64,000 nt of DNA. Source: Enterococcaceae bacterium OF42-14pH9A. Lineage in GTDB: Bacteria > Bacillota > Bacilli > Lactobacillales > Enterococcaceae. How positions within the stretch are numbered: the stretch's first letter is position 1; the number at the start of each line of letters is the position of its first letter. A program made the position numbers and the translations under genes. Under the pieces are notes generated by a model. It had not been told where the DNA came from, did not search any database, and saw only the letters and a program-made list of their open reading frames with translations. Location of the stretch: NCBI GenBank assembly GCA_027692465.1, contig JAQEYU010000002.1:372001-436000 (forward strand), in the 5' to 3' direction. Below, piece after piece: positions 62,614 through 64,000 of the stretch.

Positions 62614-64000
62614 TCATTGCTTTTTATGAAAGAATCGTTTCATTTCATCAATGGCCGAATAATCAATAAACCGCAGACTCAAACTCAGATTCGAGGTTCC
62701 TTCTTTGACGTTCATCGCCACATGACCGATCTGCTTTTTATACAGCCAGAGTGTACTCTTTTCCGAGAAAGCCTGGATCTTGGGTCGTTCCACGAAGGTC
62801 AGTGTCTTGGTGATGAAGGCGAAGCTCTGGATACAGATTCGATTAGTGGACTGGATCTGATAGCCTTGAAAACGGCAGTCCAGCCAGCTGCCCAAAAGCA
62901 GCAGTAAGATCACCAACGTCCAGATCCCGCCGACAGCCGGATGGATCAAAAAGCCTGCTACGCTGCCGCTGACTCCCGCCAGAAGCAGCCAGCGCCAGAA
63001 ATACCACAACTTGCCCCGAGAAACAAAGCGGATCGTCGGCTCATCGAAATCCCACTCCGGCAGCAGAAAATCCAATACTGCATACAGCTCCCGATCTGTC
63101 ACAATCGGCAGAAAATACAGTTCCCGACTGGCGGACTCGCCGTCTTTTTCTTGTCCCCCTGCCAGGATCAGCTGCACTGAAGACAGACCCAGCAATTTTC
63201 TCAACAGCTGTTGCTTGATCTTGATTCCCTGCAGTTTGTCCAGCGGAATCTTTTGGACCCGTCTTTCCAACAAGCCGCTTTCGATGGTCAGTGTATTACC
63301 CGCCCGACTGACTTTGAAGTTATAATACTGCAGAAAATTTTTCACCAGCGATACCAGGATAACCACCAACAGCAATGCAGCAGTCAGCGCCAAGGCGATG
63401 ATCCAACTGGCCTTCACGAGATTGACAGAGACGTCGGCAGCCGTATCAATCCAGTCTTCCGGAATGAACTCCTGCGCAAAAGCCAGCACCGCGAACGCTG
63501 CGGCCAGAATACTGAGATCGGTGAGACCGAACAAAAAGATCTGCTGATTGGTGACGGTATAAATATATTCCGGTGTGTCCGCTTCATGCGCTGTTACTTG
63601 CTCGGCCGGCTCTCGGTCCGCAACAGCGGCTTCCGGCTGTATGGCTGGCTGCCCCTGATCCGCTGCGTCAGTTCTCTCCGACTGAGAGACCGGGGCAGGG
63701 TCGGCCGCTGTGCTCATCTGCTCTTTTTTACGATAAATCTCGATCTGCCGCAGCACCGTTTCGGGAACTGCCGGCATGGATGCTTCAGCCTTGTCGGCAG
63801 AACCGCCGGCGGTTTCAATCAGCACCTGGGTGACCTGAAAAGGTTGAAAAAAGAACCACTGCCGCTGTTTGATGGTCTGCATCCGCTCATAAGGGATATC
63901 AGTCTCGGACTTGCGGAAGACTCCTTTGTAGATTACCACTTTTTCCGGGGAAATCTCATAGTATTCGGAAAAGTACCGTATCAGTGAAAAGACCAGTAAA
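62614..64000 (-). CDS. YdbT-like membrane protein with bacterial PH domains, 5' end outside window
   Basis: At least 462 codons are open to the right edge with no start reached. Repeated bPH2 domains are visible (VVIYKGVFRKSETDIPYERMQTI, IESGLLERRVQKIPLDKLQGI), separated by pairs of membrane helices and a Pro/Ala/Glu-rich linker. YdbT proteins usually pair with YdbS, which would lie beyond the window. The function is unclear, possibly in membrane stress or resistance to antimicrobial peptides. Confidence 0.85.
   Translation of the reverse strand, partial: LLVFSLIRYFSEYYEISPEKVVIYKGVFRKSETDIPYERMQTIKQRQWFFFQPFQVTQVLIETAGGSADKAEASMPAVPETVLRQIEIYRKKEQMSTAADPAPVSQSERTDAADQGQPAIQPEAAVADREPAEQVTAHEADTPEYIYTVTNQQIFLFGLTDLSILAAAFAVLAFAQEFIPEDWIDTAADVSVNLVKASWIIALALTAALLLVVILVSLVKNFLQYYNFKVSRAGNTLTIESGLLERRVQKIPLDKLQGIKIKQQLLRKLLGLSSVQLILAGGQEKDGESASRELYFLPIVTDRELYAVLDFLLPEWDFDEPTIRFVSRGKLWYFWRWLLLAGVSGSVAGFLIHPAVGGIWTLVILLLLLGSWLDCRFQGYQIQSTNRICIQSFAFITKTLTFVERPKIQAFSEKSTLWLYKKQIGHVAMNVKEGTSNLSLSLRFIDYSAIDEMKRFFHKKQ

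Overview
The window is a stretch of a low- to mid-GC Gram-positive chromosome (roughly 50% GC by eye) and is best explained as a member of the Lactobacillales, probably Lactobacillaceae or a close relative. Pointers are the yjbH-yjbK / relQ-nadK-rluD-mgtE neighbourhood, a cysteine desulfurase paired with a DUF1831 protein, an xpaC-telA pair, LPxTG-type and WxL-like surface proteins, an AgrC/LytTR two-component system, ATP-dependent PEP carboxykinase, and strong GGAGG-type ribosome binding sites before almost every gene. The species cannot be resolved from the sequence alone. No rRNA, tRNA, prophage or CRISPR array was seen.

Layout. 0-3.6 kb: a cut AraC regulator, a GH51 arabinofuranosidase and a DUF2087 regulator. 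4.1-9.9 kb: core operon relQ-nadK-rluD-mgtE, divergent from yjbK-yjbH. 10-14.2 kb: a two-gene membrane polysaccharide synthase and an AraC regulator, bracketed by two inverted copies of a non-coding repeat. 14.2-17 kb: a GH120 beta-xylosidase with a divergent AraC regulator. 17.3-18.6 kb: an ECF sigma factor overlapping a PH-like membrane protein. 18.7-23.1 kb: phosphoesterase, DUF1831, cysteine desulfurase, PRPP synthetase, C39-like peptidase. 23.5-29.5 kb: peptide-type two-component system and a heterodimeric ABC exporter. 29.6-32.6 kb: GH42 beta-galactosidase with a divergent AraC regulator. 32.7-41.5 kb: PepO, VOC protein, nicotinamidase, a tiny self-contained peptide gene, nudF-mtnN, xpaC-telA. 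41.8-49 kb: an accessory patch with an IS4-type element, a gene broken by it, a drug/metabolite exporter, an acetyltransferase and a decayed surface-protein cluster. 49.2-54 kb: an ABC ATPase and two related TetR-plus-unknown-protein modules. 54.2-64 kb: transporters, a BceRS-like two-component system, pckA, ogt and a YdbT-like PH-domain protein cut by the right edge.

How it works together. Three hemicellulose/galactoside glycosidases (GH51, GH120, GH42), each beside its own AraC regulator, suggest growth on plant oligosaccharides. Catabolite-repression-like sites occur at GH120, pckA and, more weakly, GH42.

The most striking genome feature is a proliferated non-coding inverted-repeat element of about 160 bp (MITE-like, apparent TA target duplication) present in about a dozen whole or decayed copies, several abutting stop codons. 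A second, longer inverted-repeat family is also present. The best candidates for undescribed biology are the ECF sigma / PH-like membrane protein pair, the duplicated TetR-linked unknown-protein modules at 50.4-54.0 kb, and the 35-residue peptide gene at 36.05 kb.
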